From contig NZ_HE978515.1 in NCBI RefSeq assembly GCF_000311725.1, forward strand, positions 80,310 to 144,309: 64,000 nt of DNA, given 5' to 3'. The position numbers were made by a program, and so were the translations under genes. The notes beneath the pieces were generated by a model. The model was not told where the DNA came from. It saw nothing but the letters and a program-made list of their open reading frames with translations, and searched no databases. Below, piece after piece: positions 34,401-44,513 of the stretch (positions are counted from its first letter, which is position 1; each line of letters starts with the position of its first letter). The DNA comes from Robertmurraya massiliosenegalensis JC6. GTDB taxonomy: Bacteria > Bacillota > Bacilli > Bacillales > Cytobacillaceae.

Positions 34401-36546
34401 TAAGGCTTGCAAGGGCATCTCTTTGCCGTGAATCTAATAGACTAACACTTAAATTTAGATGATCGGTAAGTTTATGAAGATAACTTGGATTATCTAATTT
34501 ATTCGATTCTAACCATTTACGCAAACCAATTTGATAATGCGATAACATCTTTTGCTCTTCTGTCATACTAGTGTAGACGGCCTGTTGTACCTTATCATGT
34601 ATGAATTCTAATACAATGTCATTCTCTATATTCTGTTGCCTGCTAAAACAAATGAATCCCTCATCAATGAGCAAATACAAATCCATTAATAGCTCATTTC
34701 TAGAGCCATTCATTATCAGACTGATTTCATTAAAAGTACAATTGGTGCCAAGACAGGATACCATTTTCAACGTCTTTCTTGCTTGTGAAGACAACTTCTC
34801 AAGTTTGTTTTTTATATGATCGATTATGTTATGACCAATCAATCTGTCAGGGAACCTACTTATGTAAAATTCATAACGATTGTGCTCAAAATTTAGACTA
34901 ATATAATTTTCCTTTTCTAAAGTGTTTAAAATCTGCTCAAGAAAAAATGGATTACCCTGGGAAAGATTGTACACATAGTTGGTTAAATGACTAAAATCTC
35001 CTTGAAATTGATAGGTATGGGAAAGCCATTCTGACACTTCATTTTTATTTAGTGGATTGATATAAATACTTTCCCTTTTTAAGTCTTGAACGAGTTTTAA
35101 ATTATGCAAAGATTTGGCACTTTGCCCTTTTTCGTCTCTACTTGCTAACAATATAAGAAGCTTTGTGGTCTCGCTATCATTCGCTAAATAACGAAGGAGA
35201 TCAAGTGTAGGTTGATCTGCCCATTGGATATCATCAATAAATAAGAGAAGTGTATATTCCGTTGTTAATACGGATATAAACTGTTGAAACGTTAATAAAA
35301 TACTATTTTGTCTTTCTAACGAACCTATTTTTTCAGTGAATATTTGCTGACCAATAATCCAAGAAAACTCCGGAATTAAATCTGTAAGTATTTGGCAACG
35401 ATGACCTAGTTTTTCAATGAATAGATTTCTCCATCTTAATGTTGATTGCTCGCCTTGAGAAAGAATTGTCCTGAAAATTGTTTTCCAGGCTTGAATAATT
35501 GGTCCATAGGGAATATTTCTTTCATATTGGTCCCATTTTCCCGTAGCAACGATGACATTTTTCTTATCACATGATCGTATAAACTCATTTACAAGTGCTG
35601 TCTTTCCATTACCTGAATTTCCATTGATATGGACAAACTCTGTGTTTCCTGCTTCTACCATACTAAATATTACATTAAGTTCCTGAAGTTCCTTGTCTCG
35701 GCCAAAAAGTCTTTTCTCCCTAATAATTTGGGCAGACTCCCCCTGTCCTAGTGGGAAATTAGAAATATTCCTTTCTAATTCCCATTCAGCTTGACATTTT
35801 TCTAAATCAGTTTTTAATGAAAAAGCTGATTGGTATCTCTTTTCAGGGGATTTTGCTAAAAGTTTTTCAGTAATTTGGGATAACTGTGTTGGTATTTTTC
35901 CGTTGATCGTCGTTGGTGGAGGTGGTATCTTTGTAAAATGCGCATGGACAATTGCAATAAGGTCAGCTTTTTCAAACGGTGATTGCCCCGTTAACAATTC
36001 ATATAATACAACGCCGAAAGAATATAGATCGGAACGGAAGTCAGCCTCCTTCTCCATTCTTCCTGTTAACTCAGGTGAACTATATAAAATACGTTGCTGT
36101 TCTGCATTCTGTTTTGCCCCAATCGGATTGGCAACATTTATTTTCTTATCAGAGAGATTGACAAAAATGAAAGCTGGGTTCAATATCCCGAATAACCCTT
36201 TATGCTGATGCATTTTCCAAAGTAAGGAAACTAACTGGATGGAAATAAATAATATTTGTTCGAGTGTAAGAGACTTTTCCCTTATGAATGTTGCCAATGT
36301 TTTTTCGAAGGAAAAATATTCATAAATCGCAAAATGTTGACCTTCCATTGCCTTCATTTCAATTGGTTCCATTAGAAAGGGCTGCGTAGATGAATCGTAA
36401 TAATGCTCATGTCCTAATTTTGATTTAGAAACAGTGTGGACAATGACTACCCTTTTATTATTGTGTTCCTTAATTCCTTCATAATAATCTATATCGTTCG
36501 TGGAATCCAAAAGTCGAATAATCTTATATCCTGCTATTTGCAACAT
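31447..36546 (-). CDS. giant signalling protein: pseudokinase - AAA-type ATPase - TPR-like - GAF - histidine kinase
   Basis: A 1699-residue soluble protein with the architecture of trifunctional serine/threonine kinase-ATPase-sensor histidine kinases. Residues 1-250 follow the protein kinase fold (YSSPELTGRMEKEADFRSDLY and YSFGVVLYELLTGQSPFE, about 155-192), but the key residues are gone: VVIVHT replaces VAIK, GILNPAFIFVN replaces the HRDxKxxN loop and VANPIG replaces DFG. Next come a P-loop NGNSGNGKT (308-316) with Walker B LLFIDDIQWAD, a long helical-repeat region (~600-1230), a GAF domain (~1250-1410) and HisKA/HATPase with ISHDLRNPLTSIQGY (His about 1462), NIVSNAIKHTNEG, DTGIGIS and GNGLGLSISKEI. 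The response regulator gene upstream on the same strand is the likely partner. Input is unknown. Confidence 0.87.
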   Translation of the reverse strand: MLQIAGYKIIRLLDSTNDIDYYEGIKEHNNKRVVIVHTVSKSKLGHEHYYDSSTQPFLMEPIEMKAMEGQHFAIYEYFSFEKTLATFIREKSLTLEQILFISIQLVSLLWKMHQHKGLFGILNPAFIFVNLSDKKINVANPIGAKQNAEQQRILYSSPELTGRMEKEADFRSDLYSFGVVLYELLTGQSPFEKADLIAIVHAHFTKIPPPPTTINGKIPTQLSQITEKLLAKSPEKRYQSAFSLKTDLEKCQAEWELERNISNFPLGQGESAQIIREKRLFGRDKELQELNVIFSMVEAGNTEFVHINGNSGNGKTALVNEFIRSCDKKNVIVATGKWDQYERNIPYGPIIQAWKTIFRTILSQGEQSTLRWRNLFIEKLGHRCQILTDLIPEFSWIIGQQIFTEKIGSLERQNSILLTFQQFISVLTTEYTLLLFIDDIQWADQPTLDLLRYLANDSETTKLLILLASRDEKGQSAKSLHNLKLVQDLKRESIYINPLNKNEVSEWLSHTYQFQGDFSHLTNYVYNLSQGNPFFLEQILNTLEKENYISLNFEHNRYEFYISRFPDRLIGHNIIDHIKNKLEKLSSQARKTLKMVSCLGTNCTFNEISLIMNGSRNELLMDLYLLIDEGFICFSRQQNIENDIVLEFIHDKVQQAVYTSMTEEQKMLSHYQIGLRKWLESNKLDNPSYLHKLTDHLNLSVSLLDSRQRDALASLNAKAGQLAKNAAAFDMAYHYFLKGRDLLKTGHWEESYPLSYEIFAGLGECAYLNGDFDLAEMTFESLLKNAKTNKEKMSVHNLKLMMYTHLSKFKEAVDTGTAGLKLFGWKLDRPIGKFTILKELLLIQCLMFRKKPEDFLQLSPMKSEDNRLIMESFINMNGPSYDVNQNLATYLMLRAVRFTLKHGDTEMTALVYNNYGLILSAGFGKFDKSHQFGKLALAHVERSQVKKLEARVHFVFGSFVNHWKSSIAINLESLQKSQNLSLETGNFHLAGAASSFIIITRMIKGEPLEAVLKEINQQLAFVNKIQYFLSMKFLLEMKEWVEWLIDEQNPLPAHLDELRNEPSAFIMHNTVRLQMSYMAEDEEKASEIIDALNNKVTNSLVLVIAPEFYFYHTLWLCRFYNKRTKSEKKKIKFYLKRNLKKLEKWAKQAPVNYEHKYLLMKLESEKLLTRNIVDSNVYDYALNKAIENGFLQDAAIICECAGRYYQEQNSKRLSHFYMKEAYQIYKQWGAGRKLTLLSNQFSNLFIRKESNPELAGGLDIIDLEAVIKTSQALSGEIVLENLIEKVMEIVLKNAGATKGILWLQDGEELTIVSPPEVSNEKLKAENLPMQIIQYVESSLEPVILNQACVEGLFKEDTYIQTKKVMSLMTIPLLHQSRLLGILYIENHLLPYAFTERDLLLISTIASQAAISIQNAFLYMSLEEKVKARTEELEMVNKNLEKANEELADAERVRMELLSNISHDLRNPLTSIQGYIEAMLDGIVISPDKQMTYLKRSKEKLTGLNRLIQDLFELSKLQYGNMTFLKEIVNIKKLFYHLCDQHEWDIRQKGLKFKSSIEESEDLSQSLVDVDVGRIEQVVTNIVSNAIKHTNEGSISMSLHKEQSQVIFSIIDTGIGISAKDLERIFERSFTGQMTSSITGNGLGLSISKEIIHHHDGVIWAESTQGEGTTIFFTLPIVELEIETSEEMEAINESLSIRQL

Positions 36547-36695
36547 CTATCCCACATCCATTACTAACTTGAAAAATACAAGTTTATTTTTTCATAACAA
36601 AACTTTAATAAAACTTTAACTAGGTTTGAACAGTACTTATAGTTCATATACTATTATTGTTTTGTGAATATTTTGTGAATAAACTGGAGGTAATT

Positions 36696-36839
36696 ATGGA
36701 AAAAGTCACTGAGTTGCAGCAAGCGACAATTGCCATTCTGCCAAATACAATAGATGAAGAATGGTTATGTTTAATTTTAGAAGCGAAACGTTTAGGATTA
36801 ACAAAGGATGAGGTGAAGCGTTTCTTGTCTAATAAATAA
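36696..36839 (+). CDS. SinI-like antirepressor peptide
   Basis: A 47-residue protein with a SinI-type dimerisation hook: IDEEWLCLILEAKRLGLTKDEVKRFLSNK (about residues 17-45), equivalent to LDQEWVELMVEAKEANISPEEIRKYL in B. subtilis SinI (recalled). SinI binds and disables SinR, the master biofilm repressor. GGAGGT lies seven bases before the ATG at 36696; the longer frame from 36657 has no ribosome site. It is transcribed opposite to, and between, the response regulator and giant kinase genes, which suggests it could be a target of that system. Confidence 0.78.
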   Translation: MEKVTELQQATIAILPNTIDEEWLCLILEAKRLGLTKDEVKRFLSNK

Positions 36840-36889
36840 TACATATATCCTAATCTGCTTTTCCAGAAGGTGAATCTATTAAGAATCTA

Positions 36890-37618
36890 TTATATTAATT
36901 GTGGAATATCATGGATGTAACCATTAAATTTATAGCCTATACCCCTGACCGTCAATATATAAATAGGTTTGGTAGGATTGGGCTCGATTTTTTTTCGCAA
37001 ATTGCTAATATGGACCATAACCGTTCGATTATCGCCAAGGCTGTTCTCACCCCAAATCAGCTGAAATAATTGCTCTACACTAAACACTTTTTCAACATTT
37101 TGACTTAACAAGGACAATAGTTGGTATTCTTTTGCCGCTAATGTAACCGTTATACCACCACTGCGAACAAGACAACTGTCCAAATCAATCATTAAACCAG
37201 GGAACTCAATTACACTTCTTTCTTCCTTTATAACCTTTTTATTACGAGAGATCCTTGTTCTTCTTAAATGCGCTTTAATTCTAGCTACTAATACGCTTGG
37301 ACTAAAAGGTTTTGTTATATAATCATCTCCTCCTATTCTTAAACCGAGAATCTTATCTAAATCATCCTCTTTAGCACTTAAAAAAAGAATAGGAGCATCT
37401 GTTTTTTCACGAATTCCCTGACATGTTTCATAACCATCTAGTCCTGGCATCATAATATCTAGGATGATTAGATCTGGTTTAAAACCATCTATTGAATTAA
37501 TGGCCTCGCTTCCCTCTGTTACAGTAACGATCTCAAATCCCTCATTCTCTAAATAAAGTTCTAGAATATTCCGAATATCAGGATCATCATCAACAATTAA
37601 GACTCTATCCCTACTCAT
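36890..37618 (-). CDS. OmpR/PhoB-family response regulator
   Basis: A 242-residue two-domain regulator. The receiver has the acidic pair in VLIVDDDPD (residues 10-12), phospho-acceptor D54 in LIILDIMMPG, and Lys in DDYITKPFSP. The C-terminal winged helix has LAAKEYQLLSLL, QLIWGENSLGDNRTVMVHISNLRKKIE and VRGIGYKF. AGGGGG is six bases before the ATG. It is the first gene of the signalling locus and reads toward the giant histidine kinase, with 343 bases (holding the SinI-like gene on the other strand) between them. Confidence 0.92.
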   Translation of the reverse strand: MSRDRVLIVDDDPDIRNILELYLENEGFEIVTVTEGSEAINSIDGFKPDLIILDIMMPGLDGYETCQGIREKTDAPILFLSAKEDDLDKILGLRIGGDDYITKPFSPSVLVARIKAHLRRTRISRNKKVIKEERSVIEFPGLMIDLDSCLVRSGGITVTLAAKEYQLLSLLSQNVEKVFSVEQLFQLIWGENSLGDNRTVMVHISNLRKKIEPNPTKPIYILTVRGIGYKFNGYIHDIPQLI

Positions 37619-37842
37619 ACATATCCCCCTAAATTTTCGGTTGTTTCTATTTTACTATAAATATCCTATTTCACCTCCAATTTACCACTAAATCGTACGC
37701 TAGAAATTTCTTAGTAATTCGACAAAATATGAGGTTATTAACAACAAAAGCATTTCCTCTCTCCCATTAAATAAATAAGTTCACAATATATCCATAGTAT
37801 TTTCCTTACTATTTTTTTATCTTTAATATGGGAGGTTACAAA

Positions 37843-38445
37843 ATGAAGAAAATATATATAATATGTAGTGCAATCGTAGCCATTGCAATTATTGCGGGGA
37901 TTTCCTTTTTCTTAATTCGTGATTCGATGGCAACAATACCAGAAGATATTGATTTAGTTACTATGAAAAATGAAGTATACAAATTTTCCGAGTCTGACAA
38001 AAAACTAAAAGTAGTAGAATTTATGTATACAAACTGTCCTGATATTTGTCCTACAACGACGCTTAAAATGAATATGCTTAAAAAAGATTTACAAGATGCT
38101 GGTGTCTTTGGTGACAAAGTTCAATTCATTACCATTACAATTGACCCTTACAATGATACCCCAGAAGTTCTCCAACAATATATGTATAATTTTGAAGTCG
38201 AGGATGACGGGAATTGGCTCTTCTTAACAGGGGACCAAAATAATATTAAAGAAGATTTAAAAGAAATTGAAGAACTTGCAGGAACCTTCCAATTTCAATA
38301 TAGAGACCCAGGCGATGGTTTCTTTATTCATTCGACGTTCGTTTATCTTTTAAATGAAAATAATCGTTATATAAAAAAATACCCAATGGGAGAAGAATTC
38401 AATCGAGAAGACATGTTTAATAAAATCATGAAGAAGATAGATTAA
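37843..38445 (+). CDS. SCO1/SenC family copper metallochaperone
   Basis: A 200-residue, membrane-anchored thioredoxin-fold protein. One N-terminal membrane segment (about 4-25) is followed by the copper site: C65 and C69 in TNCPDICPTT, and H163 in FIHSTFVYL. Sco proteins deliver copper to the CuA centre of cytochrome c oxidase or act as redox sensors outside the membrane. The ATG at 37843 has GGGAGG seven bases upstream; the frame opening at 37828 lies before that site. No oxidase genes are adjacent. Confidence 0.9.
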   Translation: MKKIYIICSAIVAIAIIAGISFFLIRDSMATIPEDIDLVTMKNEVYKFSESDKKLKVVEFMYTNCPDICPTTTLKMNMLKKDLQDAGVFGDKVQFITITIDPYNDTPEVLQQYMYNFEVEDDGNWLFLTGDQNNIKEDLKEIEELAGTFQFQYRDPGDGFFIHSTFVYLLNENNRYIKKYPMGEEFNREDMFNKIMKKID

Positions 38446-38490
38446 AAGGCATTCCTATCGAAATCAAATGCTTTAAGTGAACATATATCA

Positions 38491-38532
38491 AAAAAAGGAA
38501 GCGGTGAAATCAATCACCACCTCCTTTTTTTT
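38491..38532. terminator. bidirectional terminator between sco and a convergent small gene
   Basis: An outer stem AAAAAAGGA/TCCTTTTTT (38491-38499 with 38522-38530) and an inner stem GGTGA/TCACC are separated by a small internal loop. T tracts are on both strands. Confidence 0.75.
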
Positions 38533-38533
38533 A

Positions 38534-38656
38534 TTAGTTGCTGGGTGCTGTTGGTTGCTGAAGCATTAATAAAGTCTTCCGAGGTTTTGTAATGCTAGCT
38601 TTTATTCCGGACTTTTTTAAACGATCAACAAGTTCTACTAGCTTCTTTTTATCCAT
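38534..38656 (-). CDS. small basic protein of unknown function
   Basis: A 40-residue protein, MDKKKLVELVDRLKKSGIKA then SITKPRKTLLMLQQPTAPSN. A charged N-terminal helix is followed by a Pro/Ser-rich tail. The start is well supported: AAGGAG seven bases before the ATG, and a terminator directly after the stop. I do not recognise a family; it is too short for standard gene calling. Confidence 0.62.
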   Translation of the reverse strand: MDKKKLVELVDRLKKSGIKASITKPRKTLLMLQQPTAPSN

Positions 38657-38761
38657 TTAATATCTCCTTTTTTCGTTCTTCGTTAAGTCCATTGTAGCGA
38701 ACAATTATGAATAAACTATGAAAAAAACGAAATTTTTTGGATTAAATTATCTTAAGGAGCT

Positions 38762-41134
38762 TTAATCTTCTGGATTTATAGTTAAAACTGCACCTTCAAC
38801 TCGTTTAATATTTGTTTTATGATACGTTCCATCGACCCATTTATCTAATTGATCATGAAACCATTTATGAAACACATGTCCAGACTGACCTGGACCAACA
38901 AGATGATAGCCTATCGTCGAATCAGTCATATCAATGACAAATCTCCACGAGCCTCCATGGTTTACTGTACCATCGTCTTTAAAGGCTGCTGCTTGTACCG
39001 TAACCGCACTTCCTCCGACTGGCACTTTCCCTTCTTGATTAAATAATAGATGTAATGGCTTCACACTAGATAATGGATGTGGAAAATAAATTTGATGATA
39101 GTCTCCCCATTGCCATTTCTCCATATTATTTCCTTGTTGACTTTTTATCTCCTCAATGACGCGGAGTAACGACTCTTCCAATACGTTAACGATTCCCTCA
39201 TGCTCATCTATCCATGGACCAGGCTTGCCTTCAATCGCCTTTCTAAGAAGTTGATCGACTGCCTGGCGCATACCACCAAATAAGTCTAGTGTTTCTTGAG
39301 GAATTTCTTCTTCAAATAACACTTCTTGGATTTCTATCATCCATAAATTAAAAAGAAGAGGTGCTGCTTGCTCTGGGGAATCAAAATAATCCCACTCTAC
39401 TAAAATGGATAAGGCTTGGCGAATTTTGTCATTGCTAGACACTTCTAGTAAATCGATAAAGAAAGGGAGAAACTCCTTTGCTTGTAAGTTCATTTGATCC
39501 ATTTGTAAGTTCATCATATCTTCAGCAGTGATATGAGTTGTACCTGAAAGAACCTCTTGAATTCTCATTTGTCTAAAGGGTTGTGCCCAATCATGACTAA
39601 TATGATATGGATAATCATCTCCAATTACTTTATTATTAGCAGTTGAAATAAAGCCTTCCTTTGGATTAACCGTACGCGGCAATTCATCATATGGAATATA
39701 ATCATCCCAACCGTATTCATCTGTCCATCCAGGAACAGGTAATAGTCCATCTCCTTTTTTGCGAATTGGAATTTTCCCATTTGCCTTATAAGCAATGGTC
39801 CCGTCTGTAGATGCGAAGACGAAATTCTGTGCTGGAGTATGGAATCCTTCGAGCGCTTTCTCAAATTCCTCCCAATTTCCAGACTTATTCATTTTAAGCA
39901 CTGCCTCAAGTTCTGAAGACGGCTCAAGCGCTGTCCACTGAAGGGATAAAACCGTATCTTTTCCACTATCTGCGGCAAATTCAGAAACGACTGGGCCATG
40001 CCTGGTTATCACCACTTCATATTCTACAGACTTCTCATCCTTAATTTGAATTTCTTCTTTAATGACCTCTGCTTCTTCCCAGCTATCATTGTATAGAAAT
40101 TCATAAGGATTGTTTGGATTTCTTTTTTCAATATATAAATCTTGAACATCTGGCCCTGTATTGGTTACTCCCCATGCAATTTGTTCATTATGTCCAAGAA
40201 TAATGCCAGGAATCCCTGCAAAAATAACACCACTCACATTTACGGTCGGAGCTTCTAAATGCATTTGATACCATATCGAAGGTGTTGCTAACGATAAATG
40301 AGGATCATCAGCAAGAACTGGTTTTCCTGATGCCGTCTTCGCTCCACTTACGACCCAATTATTGCTCCCATTATATTCATGAGGAATGACTGCTTGTGCA
40401 AAACTTTTTTCGATATTTAATTCCTCTTTACTGATGATGTATGGTGCATCTTCTGGATAAGATGGAAACAAATCGTATGCCTTTTCCTCAGGAAAATTTT
40501 GCAGGAGATAATAGCGGAAGGCTTGATTTTCCCAATGTCCACCTAAGTCAAATGCCATATATTTCCCAATTGTTAAGGAGTCGATTGGCGTCCAATCCTC
40601 TGGCTCATACCGAAGAAGTTCAAATTCAATCGGCCATTTCCCATTTTCGCGAAGTTCATGAATATAAAGATTCACTCCTTCTGCAAACTTATCAAGTACA
40701 TGCTTTGCTGAAGCCGAATACTGTTCATAAGATGCTTTTGCTGCCCGTCTAAGGCCTAATGTCAGAAAGTACTTATCGTTATTTAAAGCCGCTTCTCCAA
40801 CCACTTCACTTAGTCGGCCTGATGCTTGACGACGGCTTAGGTCCATTTGAAACAAACGATCCTGTGCTTGAATATAGCCTTGCGCTAAATATAAATCTTC
40901 CTCATTACTCGCCCGAATATGCGGCACACCATTTTCATCACGAATCACTTCTACTGTATCATTTAAACCAGAAAGATTGATTTCTCCCTCTATTTTGGGA
41001 TGTGCCCTTGTCATATACGTATATAACCCCATTGCAATCGCTACCAATAAGACAATCACTATACCAATGGTCCACGCAAGAACTTTCTTCCAGCGTTTCC
41101 CCCTTTGCACTTCTGAATGTACTGCTACTTCCAT
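38762..41134 (-). CDS. penicillin acylase (Ntn-hydrolase) family protein
   Basis: A 790-residue N-terminal-nucleophile hydrolase. An N-terminal membrane segment (about 15-37) exports or anchors it. The chain self-cleaves before the nucleophile Ser in HEYNGSNNWVVSGAKTASG (about residue 262), giving alpha and beta subunits. Other family marks are VIRDENGVPHIRA, LYLAQGYIQAQDRLFQMD, ADDPHLSLATPSIWYQM, GHNEQIAWGVTNTGPDVQDLY and a C-terminal GPGQSGHVFHKWFHDQ. Members cleave amides of penicillin G, acyl-homoserine lactones or phenylacetyl compounds; the substrate here is unknown. I start at the ATG at 41134, with GGGGGAA upstream. A cre-like site lies at 41168-41181. Confidence 0.9.
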   Translation of the reverse strand: MEVAVHSEVQRGKRWKKVLAWTIGIVIVLLVAIAMGLYTYMTRAHPKIEGEINLSGLNDTVEVIRDENGVPHIRASNEEDLYLAQGYIQAQDRLFQMDLSRRQASGRLSEVVGEAALNNDKYFLTLGLRRAAKASYEQYSASAKHVLDKFAEGVNLYIHELRENGKWPIEFELLRYEPEDWTPIDSLTIGKYMAFDLGGHWENQAFRYYLLQNFPEEKAYDLFPSYPEDAPYIISKEELNIEKSFAQAVIPHEYNGSNNWVVSGAKTASGKPVLADDPHLSLATPSIWYQMHLEAPTVNVSGVIFAGIPGIILGHNEQIAWGVTNTGPDVQDLYIEKRNPNNPYEFLYNDSWEEAEVIKEEIQIKDEKSVEYEVVITRHGPVVSEFAADSGKDTVLSLQWTALEPSSELEAVLKMNKSGNWEEFEKALEGFHTPAQNFVFASTDGTIAYKANGKIPIRKKGDGLLPVPGWTDEYGWDDYIPYDELPRTVNPKEGFISTANNKVIGDDYPYHISHDWAQPFRQMRIQEVLSGTTHITAEDMMNLQMDQMNLQAKEFLPFFIDLLEVSSNDKIRQALSILVEWDYFDSPEQAAPLLFNLWMIEIQEVLFEEEIPQETLDLFGGMRQAVDQLLRKAIEGKPGPWIDEHEGIVNVLEESLLRVIEEIKSQQGNNMEKWQWGDYHQIYFPHPLSSVKPLHLLFNQEGKVPVGGSAVTVQAAAFKDDGTVNHGGSWRFVIDMTDSTIGYHLVGPGQSGHVFHKWFHDQLDKWVDGTYHKTNIKRVEGAVLTINPED

Positions 41135-41167
41135 CGTCTTCCCCCTTTTCTGCCGCCTCATTTTTTT

Positions 41168-41181
41168 TGAAAGCGTTTTAT
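41168..41181. promoter_or_regulatory. cre-like CcpA site upstream of the acylase gene
   Basis: TGAAAGCGTTTTAT matches 12 of 14 positions of TGWNANCGNTNWCA. It lies 34 bases upstream of the acylase start, so catabolite repression is plausible. Confidence 0.42.
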
Positions 41182-41313
41182 TAATAACTTGTCTTTATTA
41201 TTCTTGATGATTAGGAAAAATCCTTCTTGCATTTTTCTGTTGGAAATAAAAAGACTGCACTTGTACTTGAGAAAATGTTATAATGAGAGATATTGCTTAT
41301 TTGGAGGTAGTAA

Positions 41314-42933
<1,620 letters not shown>

Positions 42934-42934
42934 T

Positions 42935-42974
42935 AAAAACGGCTTTGTACCTCCATAGGTTCAAAGCCGTTTTT
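42935..42974. terminator. bidirectional terminator between ykpA and yhcW
   Basis: A 13-base-pair stem (42935-42947 with 42962-42974, AAAAACGGCTTTG/CAAAGCCGTTTTT) is flanked by A and T tracts, so it serves both convergent genes. Confidence 0.9.
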
Positions 42975-42977
42975 GTC

Positions 42978-43616
42978 TTATGAAGTTGGTAGCTGAATAT
43001 CAGTAAATTGCTGATACACTCGTACCCTTTTATCAAATTCAAGAAATGCCGTGACTTCATTTGGGACAACTATAGTGGTGAGGCCAGCATTAATAGCTGC
43101 TATACTCCCATTTACTGAATCTTCTATCGCAATTGCCTCTTGCGGATATACCCCTAGAGCCTCTACTGCTTTAACATAGAGTTCAGGATTTGGTTTTACT
43201 TCTTGAACATCATCTTTTGATTTAATGACGGAAAAAACGTTTCTTACGTGAAGATGCTCTAATAGATCCTCTATCCATTTTCGAGGAGAACTTGAGGCAA
43301 TGCCCATCTTTAAGTTCATTTTTCGTGCCTGTTGAATGAATTCCTCAGCCCCTTCTCTTAGAACAAGTTGATCTTTTTGTGCGATGATCATTCTATGAAT
43401 CTCTTGCTCTAATTGGATAAAATCAATCTTTGTTTGCGTTTGCGCCTCTACGTAAGCATATAAGGCCTCATCTGTTGTCCCTATTACTTTAGCAAACTCC
43501 TCTAGCGGCAAATGAATCCCATATTTATGAAGTAATACTTCTTTATACATTCGATACCACATTGTCTCTGTATCGACTAGCGTTCCATCAAAATCAAAAA
43601 TAATCGCTTTTATCAA
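42978..43616 (-). CDS. yhcW: HAD-superfamily hydrolase, YhcW/beta-phosphoglucomutase-like
   Basis: A 212-residue HAD phosphatase of subfamily IA. Motif I is FDFDGTLVDTETMW (nucleophile Asp near residue 8), motif II GIASSSPRKW, motif III Lys in EVKPNPELY and motif IV AIEDSVNGSIAA. A helical cap lies between motifs I and II. The TTG at 43616 is the likely start: GGTGG is seven bases upstream and the frame then begins MIKAIIFDFDG as in homologues. The physiological substrate is unknown; these enzymes act on sugar phosphates. Confidence 0.85.
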   Translation of the reverse strand: MIKAIIFDFDGTLVDTETMWYRMYKEVLLHKYGIHLPLEEFAKVIGTTDEALYAYVEAQTQTKIDFIQLEQEIHRMIIAQKDQLVLREGAEEFIQQARKMNLKMGIASSSPRKWIEDLLEHLHVRNVFSVIKSKDDVQEVKPNPELYVKAVEALGVYPQEAIAIEDSVNGSIAAINAGLTTIVVPNEVTAFLEFDKRVRVYQQFTDIQLPTS

Positions 43617-43808
43617 TTTATACCCACCTTTTATAGCTTGTTTTTCATAAGTTGCTTTCTTCATTAGCAATTCATTGCTTCCATTATACTAAAACCCATA
43701 CAATATAATTAATCATTTAATCGAGATAATAAAAAATTTTTCTTCCCCGTATCTTTTCTTTCTGTTTTTACGTTATGAAAAATGAGAGGGATTAAAGGAG
43801 TGAATGGA

Positions 43809-44495
43809 ATGCCAGGGAGTAAACCGGTTTATGTGATGAATAAAAGTCAATATGAGGAAAATGAAACACTGAAGAAGTATTATCGTGGACTGCAAACATA
43901 TTGCCGATTTTTAACCAAAAATAAATGGGAGGGTGATGATCTTGCCCAGGAATCTTTGTACCGAGCCATTAAGCAGTATGAAGTGACTGAAATCAATCAT
44001 CCACTCCTAAAAAAAATCGCTTTTCATTATTGGATTGATACAATCCGTAGAAGAAAACTTGATGAGACAGAATTATTAAATGAAGTTCATGAGAAGAGAA
44101 ACAACCATCCAACGACGATAATGGACACAGTACAAAAACTGATGGAAAAGTTGACACCGAAGCAGTCTGTAATTTTCTTTTTAAATGAGGCATTTCTATA
44201 TCGTTCTAAAGAGATATCAGACATTATAAAAATGCCTGAAACAACTGTGAAAGCTCTTTTATACCGGGCCCGAAAACGTATTGAGAAAGAGAATACATCT
44301 AACACAACGGAGGATTCTTTGATGAAAAGAGACCTTCAGAATCTCATGGATTTAATGGTTCAATCTTTATTAGAAGAAGATCCTAATATTTTGATTAAAC
44401 AACTTCCAAGCATCCCTATTTTCATTCACAATAAAACTCCTATCAGTACTAAAGTTACCGATTCCCCTCTCAATATTTTCAGTATGGCTGCGTAA
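43809..44495 (+). CDS. ECF-type RNA polymerase sigma factor
   Basis: A 228-residue sigma-70-like factor. Region 2 reads CRFLTKNKWEGDDLAQESLYRAIKQYE with FHYWIDTIRRRKLDE; region 4 reads LTPKQSVIFFLNEAFLYRSKEISDIIKMPETTVKALLYRARKRI. About 60 residues follow (PNILIKQLPSIPIFIHNKTP), unlike most ECF factors. AAAGGAG is eight bases upstream of the ATG at 43809. Only 18 bases separate it from clpP, so the two form one operon. No anti-sigma factor gene is adjacent; control may run through the C-terminal tail or the protease. Confidence 0.82.
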   Translation: MPGSKPVYVMNKSQYEENETLKKYYRGLQTYCRFLTKNKWEGDDLAQESLYRAIKQYEVTEINHPLLKKIAFHYWIDTIRRRKLDETELLNEVHEKRNNHPTTIMDTVQKLMEKLTPKQSVIFFLNEAFLYRSKEISDIIKMPETTVKALLYRARKRIEKENTSNTTEDSLMKRDLQNLMDLMVQSLLEEDPNILIKQLPSIPIFIHNKTPISTKVTDSPLNIFSMAA

Positions 44496-44513
44496 ACAAG
44501 GGAGGAAAATGAA

